From contig DAOWHJ010000078.1 of the NCBI GenBank assembly GCA_030641485.1, positions 1-10,469 on the forward strand: a stretch of DNA of 10,469 nucleotides, read 5' to 3'. This DNA is from Pseudomonadota bacterium. GTDB lineage: Bacteria; Desulfobacterota; Anaeroferrophillalia; Anaeroferrophillales; Tharpellaceae. The position numbers and the translations under genes are program-made. Positions 1 through 5,891 of this stretch are shown one piece after another. Every line of letters starts with the position of its first letter. Position 1 is the stretch's first letter. The notes below the pieces were generated by a model, which was given only the letters and a program-made list of their open reading frames with translations, was not told where the DNA came from and searched no databases.

Positions 1-1
1 A

Positions 2-592
2 GCCACAAGTTATCGATTTCTATATGGTATTAAAGGGATAGAAAGTGATGACTGGGAGCATGGGGTGGGTAATCATAATCAGTACCATGGAGTTGTTCGT
101 ACCACTGATGTAACCGAGACCATTAATAATAGTACTATCAGTCACCTTTGTTGTGAATGTCATGGTACTTTTCATAAGGCAGGGACAGGGGCAGGGGCAA
201 CTTATATCTCGCCTTGGATTAGACACCCGACTGATTTTGATATGTCTGCAGCTTCAGGGTCGGAGTATGCGTATTATAACGGTGGTGCAGGTGGTGCTGA
301 TAGCCCCTACAGCATGCTAGCCCCTGTTGCAAGTGATTTGACCTTTCTTGGTACAGGTACTGATAGTGATGCTGCCACAGTCACTGGTGCGATTATTACT
401 AATGTTTTTGCTGATGGCACTCACGATGATGCCATTGTAACTTGTATTTCGTGTCACCGGGCTCATGGTTCTGAATTTTCAGATTTACTGCGGTGGAATT
501 ATGTTGGTGATAATTCTGGTACCAAAACAGAAGCTGGTACTCCTAATGCTGGCTCTGGATGTTTTGTATGTCATACGAGTAAGGACAAATAA
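2..592 (+). CDS. Multiheme cytochrome c, C-terminal part (5' end outside window)
   Basis: The frame is open from base 2, so the gene starts upstream; the GTG at 65 is internal. The visible part has 196 residues, with c-type heme motifs CCECH, CISCH and CFVCH. The last two fit a doubled-CXXCH pattern. Other landmarks are SYRFL and DWEHG near the visible N-terminus, CHGTFH, WIRHPTD, CHRAHGS, LLRWNY and a C-terminal CFVCHTSKDK. From memory these recur in a family of exported tetraheme-or-larger cytochromes in Desulfobacterota. At least one more heme motif probably lies upstream. The role would be periplasmic or extracellular electron transfer. It could belong to the OmcE-type filament-forming group, but I cannot test this. 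The gene ends in TAA and is followed by a strong terminator, so it is probably the last gene of its transcript. Confidence 0.9.
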   Translation, partial: ATSYRFLYGIKGIESDDWEHGVGNHNQYHGVVRTTDVTETINNSTISHLCCECHGTFHKAGTGAGATYISPWIRHPTDFDMSAASGSEYAYYNGGAGGADSPYSMLAPVASDLTFLGTGTDSDAATVTGAIITNVFADGTHDDAIVTCISCHRAHGSEFSDLLRWNYVGDNSGTKTEAGTPNAGSGCFVCHTSKDK

Positions 593-605
593 AAAGATCA
601 ATGGA

Positions 606-630
606 AGACCAATGGGACTCGATCTGGTCT
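606..630. repeat. Short hairpin repeat, copy 1 (AGACCA...TGGTCT)
   Basis: The arms AGACCA (606-611) and TGGTCT (625-630) are inverted around ATGGGACTCGATC. A close relative lies at 1057-1082 with longer arms, AGACCAAT and ATTGGTCT, around GGGGTCATCG. Both are followed by GA and an A-rich stretch. Their similarity suggests a dispersed short repeat rather than a local regulatory site. Here it lies between the cytochrome stop codon and its terminator. Confidence 0.5.
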
Positions 631-689
631 GAGAAAACGTAAAATTTAGATTAGCGAGCAGTAAAAATCCTCTCTTCTGCTCACTCCTT

Positions 690-726
690 AAGAGGCACAA
701 GTGTAAAAACTTGTGCCTCTTTTTTT
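690..726 (+). terminator. Intrinsic terminator of the upstream cytochrome gene
   Basis: AGAGGCACAAGT (691-702) pairs perfectly with ACTTGTGCCTCT (709-720) around the loop GTAAAA, and six T follow. A690 can pair with the first T. The 12-13 bp stem and T-tract are typical of a factor-independent terminator on the plus strand, about 100 bp after the cytochrome stop codon. Confidence 0.92.
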
Positions 727-797
727 GTTAAGGTTTTGATTGCGAGCGAGCCATTAAGTGGCAGGTGTTAGAATGAAGGTCGCTTCGCCCTCTTGAA

Positions 798-880
798 TGG
801 TGTCAAATCTTGACAATGCCTGTTGGCAGTATTTCGGCTTGTCCGATCATCTTGATACGCCATCGTCAAGAGATGACCCC
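798..880. repeat. REPIN-like unit 1 (degenerate left end)
   Basis: The left end, TGGTGTCAAATCTTGACA (798-815), is a diverged copy of TGGGGTCATTTCTTGACA. The right end, CGTCAAGAGATGACCCC (864-880), is the inverted copy. The ends enclose 48 nt, nearly the same as in the other two units, although the middle sequences differ. Two inverted short palindromic elements at fixed spacing are what is known of REPINs, which REP-associated tyrosine transposases (RAYTs) mobilise in trans. The RAYT link is inference. Confidence 0.65.
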
Positions 881-933
881 GCTTGGGGGCAGAGTGAAGT
901 TTTTGTCGCGGTTTTTGTTCGATCTGTCTCGAT

Positions 934-1017
934 TGGGGTCATTTCTTGACACTTGGCGGCCGGGAAGTTCGCCTCTAACCCAAACTCTTAATCCGCCATT
1001 TGTCAAGATGTGACCCC
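934..1017. repeat. REPIN-like unit 2
   Basis: The left end is TGGGGTCATTTCTTGACA (934-951) and the inverted right end is TGTCAAGATGTGACCCC (1001-1017), with 49 nt between them. The pairing extends inward through GGCGG (955-959) and CCGCC, so the unit can fold into a long hairpin. Its left flank (919-960) recurs inverted at 1260-1301 with three mismatches in 42 positions. That suggests recent duplication or recombination between units 2 and 3. Confidence 0.75.
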
Positions 1018-1056
1018 GTAAGTGAGAGCGAAGCAAAATAACACGTTTAATTGAAA

Positions 1057-1082
1057 AGACCAATGGGGTCATCGATTGGTCT
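1057..1082. repeat. Short hairpin repeat, copy 2 (AGACCAAT...ATTGGTCT)
   Basis: Perfect 8-bp arms at 1057-1064 and 1075-1082 enclose GGGGTCATCG, which contains the half motif GGGGTCAT of the REPIN ends. It resembles the hairpin at 606-630. The shared half motif suggests it belongs to the same repeat family. Confidence 0.6.
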
Positions 1083-1083
1083 G

Positions 1084-1117
1084 AAACAAAACCAGGGACA
1101 AAACAAAACCAGTGACA
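1084..1117. repeat. 17-bp direct tandem duplication
   Basis: AAACAAAACCAGGGACA (1084-1100) is followed directly by AAACAAAACCAGTGACA (1101-1117), with one mismatch in 17 bases. It starts at the end of the hairpin repeat at 1057-1082. Its role is unknown; it may be a slippage product or part of the repeat element. Confidence 0.8.
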
Positions 1118-1149
1118 TGATAGCTAGTTATTGTAAATATTGGGGTGTC

Positions 1150-1165
1150 TGGTATGAAAGTTGCG
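1150..1165 (+). promoter_or_regulatory. Possible sigma-54 promoter without a downstream gene
   Basis: TGGTATG-AAAG-TTGCG has the GG-N10-GC spacing and a full TTGC at -12, compared with the consensus TGGCACG-N4-TTGCW. No plus-strand gene follows before 2554, and a terminator hairpin lies at 1444-1492. If it is real, it would make a noncoding RNA of about 300 nt. Chance matches to this short motif are common. Confidence 0.2.
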
Positions 1166-1201
1166 GCAAATAAGCTTCGAACTTTGCTTTGCCCCCGCTA
1201 A

Positions 1202-1285
1202 CGGGGTCATTTCTTGACAAATGGTGGGTAAAGCTTATTGATTTTGCGCGAATATTACGGCCATCAAGTGTCAAGAAATGACCCC
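1202..1285. repeat. REPIN-like unit 3 (best-preserved ends)
   Basis: GGGGTCATTTCTTGACA (1203-1219) and TGTCAAGAAATGACCCC (1269-1285) are perfect 17-bp inverted copies separated by 49 nt. The right end continues into a block matching the left flank of unit 2 in inverted orientation (1260-1301 against 919-960). Length and spacing match units 1 and 2 although the internal sequence is unrelated. This favours selection on, or mobilisation by, the ends. Confidence 0.78.
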
Positions 1286-1443
1286 AATCGAGACAGGTCG
1301 AGCATTATTCAGTTTAAATGGGGGCAGGGTAAACTTAAATCATAAGCGTGGATGGCTAGACATAGAGTGAAGGGCAGGTTTTTATGTTGGCCAGTTTCAA
1401 GTTGAATGATCCCTGATTGAAGGCCATTCTCAAAGCTGAATTA

Positions 1444-1492
1444 AAAAAGGTCGCTTTAGAACTCTTGACATGAGCTCTAAAGCGACCTTTTT
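1444..1492. terminator. Bidirectional terminator, mainly for the minus-strand small genes
   Basis: AAAAAGGTCGCTTTAGA (1444-1460) pairs perfectly with TCTAAAGCGACCTTTTT (1476-1492). The 15-nt middle can add a short CTC/GAG stem after one mismatch. The A-run on the left and T-run on the right give a U-tract in either direction. It lies about 40 bp after the stop codon of the minus-strand gene at 1534, and it would also stop plus-strand transcription coming from the repeat region. Confidence 0.9.
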
Positions 1493-1533
1493 GATGTTTG
1501 TTCAACCCTGTTATTTAAAAATGTGAAGTATTC

Positions 1534-1830
1534 TTACATGTTCAACCAGGCGGCATAGCGTAGAAGACGTTCGTATTCGGTGAAGTCATTGATGGATTGC
1601 TCGTAGTCAGATAGCGGGCTCCAACTCTCTTCGTGAAACCAGAAGCCGACATCATTGTGCTGGTCGTTGGGAGCACCATACTCTTCAATGTAAGCCAGGT
1701 CAATAATCCAGCCGTGTAAGCGATTGCGATCATAGTTGTTACTGTCTCCGAAAGCATTATCTTCTGGGAGCTCGTTTAGCTCATCAATTAAAACTCTTTT
1801 GATCGATTTGACTTGTTCGATCGTTCGCAT
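1534..1830 (-). CDS. Small acidic protein of unknown function, paralog A (98 aa)
   Basis: I do not recognise this family. The start ATG at 1830 is chosen over an in-frame upstream codon at 1881 because GGAGGG (1838-1843 on the plus strand) sits seven bases before it, and because the protein then aligns from residue 1 with its neighbour. The product is acidic and rich in Trp, Tyr and Asp/Glu. It has no signal peptide or membrane segment, so it is probably cytoplasmic. It aligns without gaps to the product of 1943-2233 at about 40-45% identity by eye. Shared blocks are MRT, ELxxLPExNA, DxxRLxGWI, YIExY and FxEYExxL. The gene lies downstream of its paralog on the same strand and just ahead of a terminator, so the two are probably co-transcribed. 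Confidence 0.8.
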   Translation of the reverse strand: MRTIEQVKSIKRVLIDELNELPEDNAFGDSNNYDRNRLHGWIIDLAYIEEYGAPNDQHNDVGFWFHEESWSPLSDYEQSINDFTEYERLLRYAAWLNM

Positions 1831-1942
1831 GGTTTTGCCCTCCAGCGGAGAGTAGAGAGTTTTGACGTAGTTGTCGACCATTTTTCATGACCCCAGTTAA
1901 GTTTTAATGGCGCAAAAATTGCTGATTACTTTTGGTAGATAT

Positions 1943-2233
1943 TTAGAGAGCACTTGCAAGTTTGAGAATGTCTTCGTATTCTTGAAACTCATCCAGCATA
2001 ATATCGTAATGGCAAAGATGGTTCCAGCATTCATCTTTGTGCCAGAGATGAATCTCGCTGGCTTGGTCTCCGGTTTCAGCATACTTTTCGATGTAATTAA
2101 GCTCCAGAATCCAGCCATAAAGGCGGTCCTGATCATTTTTGTTACTGTGGCCTAAAGCGTTCACTTCAGGCAGGCTGTCAAGCTCAAGTTGGAGGACTTT
2201 TCTTAACCGTTGAATCTCTTCAGTTGTTCGCAT
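1943..2233 (-). CDS. Small acidic protein of unknown function, paralog B (96 aa)
   Basis: This is the upstream member of a tandem pair with the gene at 1534-1830, and its family is unknown to me. Conserved landmarks are MRTTEE at the N-terminus, LPEVNALGHSN, RLYGWILELNYIEKY, LWHKDECW and FQEYEDIL. It looks soluble and has no export signal. No clear ribosome binding site precedes ATG 2233, but the start matches the paralog exactly. About 110 bp separate the two genes. A sigma-54-like promoter (2318-2333) points at it. Immunity proteins or stress adaptors could have this look, but nothing in the sequence shows either. Confidence 0.78.
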   Translation of the reverse strand: MRTTEEIQRLRKVLQLELDSLPEVNALGHSNKNDQDRLYGWILELNYIEKYAETGDQASEIHLWHKDECWNHLCHYDIMLDEFQEYEDILKLASAL

Positions 2234-2317
2234 TGGATAATTGCTTTATTAGTAAAAATAGCTAGCTAGCTTGCAGTGTGAACTATAGTAGTTTTTACGG
2301 TGACTAATTCTGGTAAA

Positions 2318-2333
2318 TGCTATAAGTATGCCA
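2318..2333 (-). promoter_or_regulatory. Possible sigma-54 promoter for the small paralogous genes
   Basis: Read on the minus strand the site is TGGCATA-CTTA-TAGCA, compared with the consensus TGGCACG-N4-TTGCW. The GG-N10-GC core is intact and three positions of the extended motif differ. Transcription would start near 2307, giving a leader of about 75 nt before ATG 2233. It lies back to back with a second candidate at 2352-2367, and an NtrC-family regulator is encoded nearby. Confidence 0.4.
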
Positions 2334-2351
2334 TTGATTGAAATTACCTGG

Positions 2352-2367
2352 TGGCACGTTTTATGTA
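2352..2367 (+). promoter_or_regulatory. Possible sigma-54 promoter for the cytochrome/HAMP operon
   Basis: TGGCACG-TTTT-ATGTA has a perfect -24 box but only GT instead of GC at -12, so the match is partial. Transcription would start near 2379 and produce a leader of about 175 nt containing the hairpins at 2459-2494. The orientation and distance suit the gene at 2554. Confidence 0.35.
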
Positions 2368-2458
2368 TCTGTAATAATTAAGTTTTTTTATTGTGCTAGG
2401 GCTTGCTTTTTAAGCTTTATGGGTTGAGTCTAAATTCGCAAAAAGTCGCCAAAACCCC

Positions 2459-2494
2459 AACTGGGTTGAGAAAAGACCCAGTTTTTTACTGGGT
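2459..2494 (+). terminator. Terminator-like hairpin with an alternative fold in the cytochrome leader
   Basis: AACTGGGT (2459-2466) pairs with ACCCAGTT (2476-2483), and TTTT follows at 2484-2487, which suits a weak intrinsic terminator. The same ACCCAGT (2476-2482) can instead pair with ACTGGGT (2488-2494) across five T, which would destroy the terminator. The hairpin sits 60 bp before the cytochrome start codon, so it could be an attenuator. It could also terminate transcription entering from upstream. The octamer GGGTTGAG occurs twice in the leader (2421-2428, 2463-2470). Confidence 0.5.
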
Positions 2495-2553
2495 GAAATT
2501 TTACTCTTGTCAGTTCGTTTGTATTCATGAATTAATAAAATGGAGTTTATGTC

Positions 2554-3822
2554 GTGTCGATTGGTGTTGGAAGAAATAGACGCAGTTGCTTAATCTTCTT
2601 GGTTCTGGCTCTCTCCCTTGCCTTTTTGCTTGAGGTTAGAGGGGCTTTCTTACAGTCTGAGCTTGAGAGCGGGACGGCTTGCTTGCGGTGTCATAAAGAT
2701 GATTACGAGGAAGACTTAAGCCACGGTTTGATTCATCAACCATGTCTTGAGAATCGTTGCAGTGTTTGCCACTGTTCCAGTAAATCTGTTGCAACAGTGG
2801 CAGGTGGGGGAAGTGATGCTGTGAGCACTGTTTCTAAACCAGCCGCTATTGACGCAGGCGGTGAATTTAAGGTGATTGACAGCGCTGTTCGCAGTGCCTT
2901 TTCCCACTCCTTTATTTTCGCAGATGACCAGGTAAGAGAAGCCTTACGGGTCGAGCTCTGGCAGGGTTCGGAACTTAAGAAGGTTGAGATGGTGGCGCTT
3001 GCACCATTGGCTAAACTGCCGCGCTTGGTTGATGATAAGCAGGCGCCAAAGGTCTATGATGTCAAGATTGAGCAGGTCGATACTGGGCTCTCGTCGTCAG
3101 CCAAGATTAGCTGGAAGACAGACAAGCCCGCCATTGCAAAAGTACGCTATGGTATAAATGGTCTTGAAAAAAAAGGGTCGGGGTCAAGATCATTAAAGCG
3201 CAACCATTCCTTGGAGTTTGAGAGTTTGAAAAGTAATCGCAAATATCGAGTTGTGGTGGTTGCGATTGACTTTTTTGGTAATCGTTCAGTTAGTGAAGAG
3301 TTTGAACTCTCAACCGAGAAAAATTATTTAGCACCGTTGCAGGAATTCTCATTACGCGAAAAAGATGACTGCGAAATTGTTGAGAGCCTATTTTATAATG
3401 TCGGAGATCGTTATTTAGCTCTTTTTGAGTTGTCGAGGAACCTGTCGATTTCGATTGGGGTTGAAAAAAATTATGATGAGAATCAGGTGGTTGCAGGTCA
3501 TGATTTAGGTGGTGAAATAAATTCTGGTTTGGCGGAAGTTGCGGCCTCATCTTCTGGTCAGTTGCACGATTTTTTAGTTAGTGAGCAAGATCTTAATATC
3601 AAGAACTGTTTGGACTGTCATAAGGGAATTCGTCGAGAGATGTCGCACCCTGTTGATGTCCTGCCCAGTCCAAGCATGAAGGTGCCAAGTGACTATGATT
3701 TGCTTGCAAATGGAAGAATAAGTTGTATGACTTGTCATGTCAGGCATGCCGGGGATAACTCTTTTCGCTTAGTTCGAGAGCAAGGTAAAAAATTCTGTAG
3801 TGGTTGTCACTTAACTCATTAA
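2554..3822 (+). CDS. Exported pentaheme cytochrome c with fibronectin-like middle
   Basis: The start is GTG 2554, with GGAG eight bases upstream; nearby ATGs are out of frame. Residues 9-30 form a signal peptide or N-terminal anchor after RNRR. Two heme motifs follow, CLRCH (43-47) and CSVCH (69-73). Residues about 165-255 read as a fibronectin type III-like beta domain (ISWKTDKPAIAKVRYG, then VVVVAIDFFGNRS). The C-terminus carries three more motifs, CLDCH (352-356), CMTCH (391-395) and CSGCH (415-419), in a doubled-CXXCH arrangement. The protein would be periplasmic or held at the outer face of the inner membrane. Electron transfer, redox sensing or assembly of a larger cytochrome complex are all possible. 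It is followed after 44 bp by a HAMP membrane protein, probably in one operon. Confidence 0.88.
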   Translation: MSIGVGRNRRSCLIFLVLALSLAFLLEVRGAFLQSELESGTACLRCHKDDYEEDLSHGLIHQPCLENRCSVCHCSSKSVATVAGGGSDAVSTVSKPAAIDAGGEFKVIDSAVRSAFSHSFIFADDQVREALRVELWQGSELKKVEMVALAPLAKLPRLVDDKQAPKVYDVKIEQVDTGLSSSAKISWKTDKPAIAKVRYGINGLEKKGSGSRSLKRNHSLEFESLKSNRKYRVVVVAIDFFGNRSVSEEFELSTEKNYLAPLQEFSLREKDDCEIVESLFYNVGDRYLALFELSRNLSISIGVEKNYDENQVVAGHDLGGEINSGLAEVAASSSGQLHDFLVSEQDLNIKNCLDCHKGIRREMSHPVDVLPSPSMKVPSDYDLLANGRISCMTCHVRHAGDNSFRLVREQGKKFCSGCHLTH

Positions 3823-3866
3823 TAATTTATAAGTTATTTCATTTTAACGATTATTAGGTGTTCTCT

Positions 3867-4412
3867 ATGAAAGCAGGTATGTATAAGCGTAAGTTGTTGA
3901 ATCTATCGGTTGAGAAAGAGTTTCAAATGTGGTTGCTGACCAGGATATTTGGGGTCATTGTTTTAAGCTCAGTATTGGCCGCATTAATTCTTTTTTTCTA
4001 TGCTCGGCATGAAACGGTTACAAGTTTTTATTCAGCCCACATTAAGATTCGCCGGGTGAGTGATCTGCTGCTTCCGGTAATTTTTTGTGGAGCTTCAGTG
4101 AGTATCGTCGCCGGAGCTCTGCTGGCTTTTTTCTTGCCGCAGAAAATTGCCGGCCCAATATTTAGGATTGAGAAAGATTTGCAGGCAGTTAGGGGTGGTG
4201 ACCTTACGGTTGTTATAAAACTTCGAGAACATGATACTTTGAAAGGTTTTGTGGCAATTATCAATGAGGTGATTGCCGACCTGAATGTTGGGGCAAAGGG
4301 GCTACAGGGCGAGAGTGAAAGGTTACAGGAGGCTTTGCTAGAGGATGACCAGGCTGAGGTTTTGGCCGCCGCCAAATGTCTGCACAAAAAGCTTGGGCAG
4401 ATAAAAACCTGA
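3867..4412 (+). CDS. Small two-helix membrane protein with HAMP domain (181 aa)
   Basis: ATG 3867 is preferred to GTG 3858 because AGGTG lies six bases before it. Residues about 22-46 and 67-90 are transmembrane helices with a short periplasmic loop of about 20 residues. A HAMP-like segment follows (about 91-141), with GPIFRIEKDL, GGDLTVVIKL and a second amphipathic helix. A charged, helical tail of about 40 residues ends the protein. There is no kinase, cyclase or methyl-accepting signalling domain. It may pass a periplasmic signal, perhaps from the cytochrome encoded just upstream, to a separate cytoplasmic partner (inference). Its stop codon is two bases from that of the convergent regulator gene. 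Confidence 0.8.
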   Translation: MKAGMYKRKLLNLSVEKEFQMWLLTRIFGVIVLSSVLAALILFFYARHETVTSFYSAHIKIRRVSDLLLPVIFCGASVSIVAGALLAFFLPQKIAGPIFRIEKDLQAVRGGDLTVVIKLREHDTLKGFVAIINEVIADLNVGAKGLQGESERLQEALLEDDQAEVLAAAKCLHKKLGQIKT

Positions 4413-4414
4413 TA

Positions 4415-5863
4415 TTAGAGGTCAAATTTCTTCATTCTGTAGCGTAGTGTATCGCGGCTTAATTTAAGGTAGCGGGCGGCTTTGGTCTGGTTGCCCGCAT
4501 GTTTTTCAAGGGCGAGCTTGATAATGCTTTTTTCTAACTCTTCAAGAGATATACCATTGCTTGGTAGGGTTATGTGGAGTTCCCCTGAGTTATCTGACGG
4601 TGCTTGAAAAGGGTGCTCGGTGTTTGGGCGTTGGTCGCCGTTGTCTGGGGTTATGGTTGTCGGTTGGGTCACGACCGGTTTTGTTTCTGCACTTTTTAAG
4701 AGATTGAGATTGGTGGCACCTAATATGTTGCTGTCTTCGAGTACTAAAGCTCTCTCAATTGAATTGCGTAACTCCCTGACATTGCCTGGCCAGCTATAAG
4801 CCAGCATGAGTTCCAGAGCTTCAGGGCTGATACCTTCAATGTTTCGATTGTACTCCTTGTTGAAAAGATCAATGAAATATTTGCCTAAGTGGGGGATGTC
4901 GGTTTTGCGTTCTCTTAAAGGTGGGATGTTGATTGTCATAACGTTCAGGCGATAATAGAGATCCGCTCTGAACTGTTCGTTATCAACCATCTTTTTCAGG
5001 TTGCGATTGGTCGCGGCTATAATTCTGACACTAATATCTATGTCGCGATCTCCACCGAGGCGGCGATAGCGTTTATTTTCAATTGCTTTGAGGATCTTTC
5101 CTTGCATCGGTAAGGGCATGTCTCCTATCTCATCGAGGAAGACGGAGCCCCCATCAGCTAACTCGAAAATTCCTTTCTGGCGCTTGCCCGCATCAGTGTA
5201 GGCACCCTTCTCGTGGCCAAAAAGTTCATTCTCAAGGAGGTTGTCTGGGATCGCTGCACAGTTGATTTCTGAAAATGGGGCTTTTGCTCGTTGGCTGTGA
5301 AGATGAACCGCCTTGGCGACCAGCTCTTTTCCGGTACCGCTCTCTCCCAAGATCAAGATGGTTTTGTCATTGGTTTCAGCGCAACGTTTAACTATCTTGA
5401 AAACTTCAATCATCTCCGGACTATTACCAATCAAACGATTTTCATTTACGTTTTGGTCCTGGTTTCGGCTATAGTGTTCGACCTGCTTTTTTAGCTTTCT
5501 TTTTTCAAAAGCCTGCGCGACAACGTGCTTGACTGACTCAAGGTTGAATGGTTTACCGATGTAGTCAGCAGCCCCGAATTTGAATGCTTCAACTGCAGAA
5601 TCAACGTCAGCGTAGGCCGTAATCATGATGACGATAAGGTCTTTGTCGTCATTTTTAAATTTCTCAAGTAGTTTGATCCCATTTGCATCAGGTAGGCGGA
5701 TGTCCAGAAGAACCATGTCGGGTTTAAAAGAGGCTATTTTAGCTTGCGCCTCACTCCCTGATTCTGCGGTATCTATCATGTAACCGCTTTTTATCAAAGG
5801 TTGCGATAGTGACCAGCGAATTAGGTGTTCGTCATCGACTATGAGAATTTTTTCATTACTCAT
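4415..5863 (-). CDS. Sigma-54-dependent response regulator, NtrC family (482 aa)
   Basis: ATG 5863 is chosen because GAAGGA lies five bases upstream; an in-frame start at 5884 lacks this. The receiver domain (about 4-118) has acidic residues D10 and D11, phospho-acceptor D54, T82 and K104. The AAA+ sigma-54 activation domain (about 143-385) has Walker A GESGTGKE (173-180), Walker B VFLDEIGD (241-248) and a GAFTGA-type loop that reads GAYTDA (220-225). A linker rich in Pro, Thr and Asn (about 393-436) leads to a Fis-type helix-turn-helix (about 441-482) with NQTKAARYLKLSRDTL. The full set of domains predicts a phosphorylation-controlled activator of sigma-54 promoters. The kinase gene at 6293 is divergent and is the likely partner. 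Confidence 0.95.
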   Translation of the reverse strand: MSNEKILIVDDEHLIRWSLSQPLIKSGYMIDTAESGSEAQAKIASFKPDMVLLDIRLPDANGIKLLEKFKNDDKDLIVIMITAYADVDSAVEAFKFGAADYIGKPFNLESVKHVVAQAFEKRKLKKQVEHYSRNQDQNVNENRLIGNSPEMIEVFKIVKRCAETNDKTILILGESGTGKELVAKAVHLHSQRAKAPFSEINCAAIPDNLLENELFGHEKGAYTDAGKRQKGIFELADGGSVFLDEIGDMPLPMQGKILKAIENKRYRRLGGDRDIDISVRIIAATNRNLKKMVDNEQFRADLYYRLNVMTINIPPLRERKTDIPHLGKYFIDLFNKEYNRNIEGISPEALELMLAYSWPGNVRELRNSIERALVLEDSNILGATNLNLLKSAETKPVVTQPTTITPDNGDQRPNTEHPFQAPSDNSGELHITLPSNGISLEELEKSIIKLALEKHAGNQTKAARYLKLSRDTLRYRMKKFDL

Positions 5864-5891
5864 GATAATCCTTCGGTAAGACACTGTTTTT

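Larger units (their letters stand above)
727..1443. other. Gene-free, repeat-rich region
   Basis: No frame here has a credible ribosome binding site or a recognisable protein. The short open frames at 810-1013 and 866-1072 are read-through of repeat units. The region holds three REPIN-like units (798-880, 934-1017, 1202-1285), a 42-bp inverted repeat (919-960 and 1260-1301), a 17-bp tandem duplication (1084-1117), a hairpin repeat (1057-1082) and a direct repeat of the type TGGGGGCAGRGTRAA (about 884-898 and 1319-1333). No transposase gene is visible. Confidence 0.7.

Noticed and set aside
810..1072. Open frames on both strands inside the repeat region (810-1013 plus, 866-1072 minus)
   Set aside because: They run through REPIN-like ends, have no good ribosome binding site, and their translations look like no protein.
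1887..1894. ATGACCCC upstream of small gene A as another REPIN end
   Set aside because: Only eight bases match, and there is no inverted partner at the usual distance.
1897..2155. Open frames overlapping the minus-strand small gene B (1897-2136 minus in another frame, 1907-2155 plus)
   Set aside because: They are other-frame readings of a gene supported by a full-length paralog. Neither has a clear ribosome binding site.
2234..2553. Cyclic-di-GMP (GEMM) riboswitch before the cytochrome gene
   Set aside because: These occur before such genes in Geobacter, but the conserved core was not found here.
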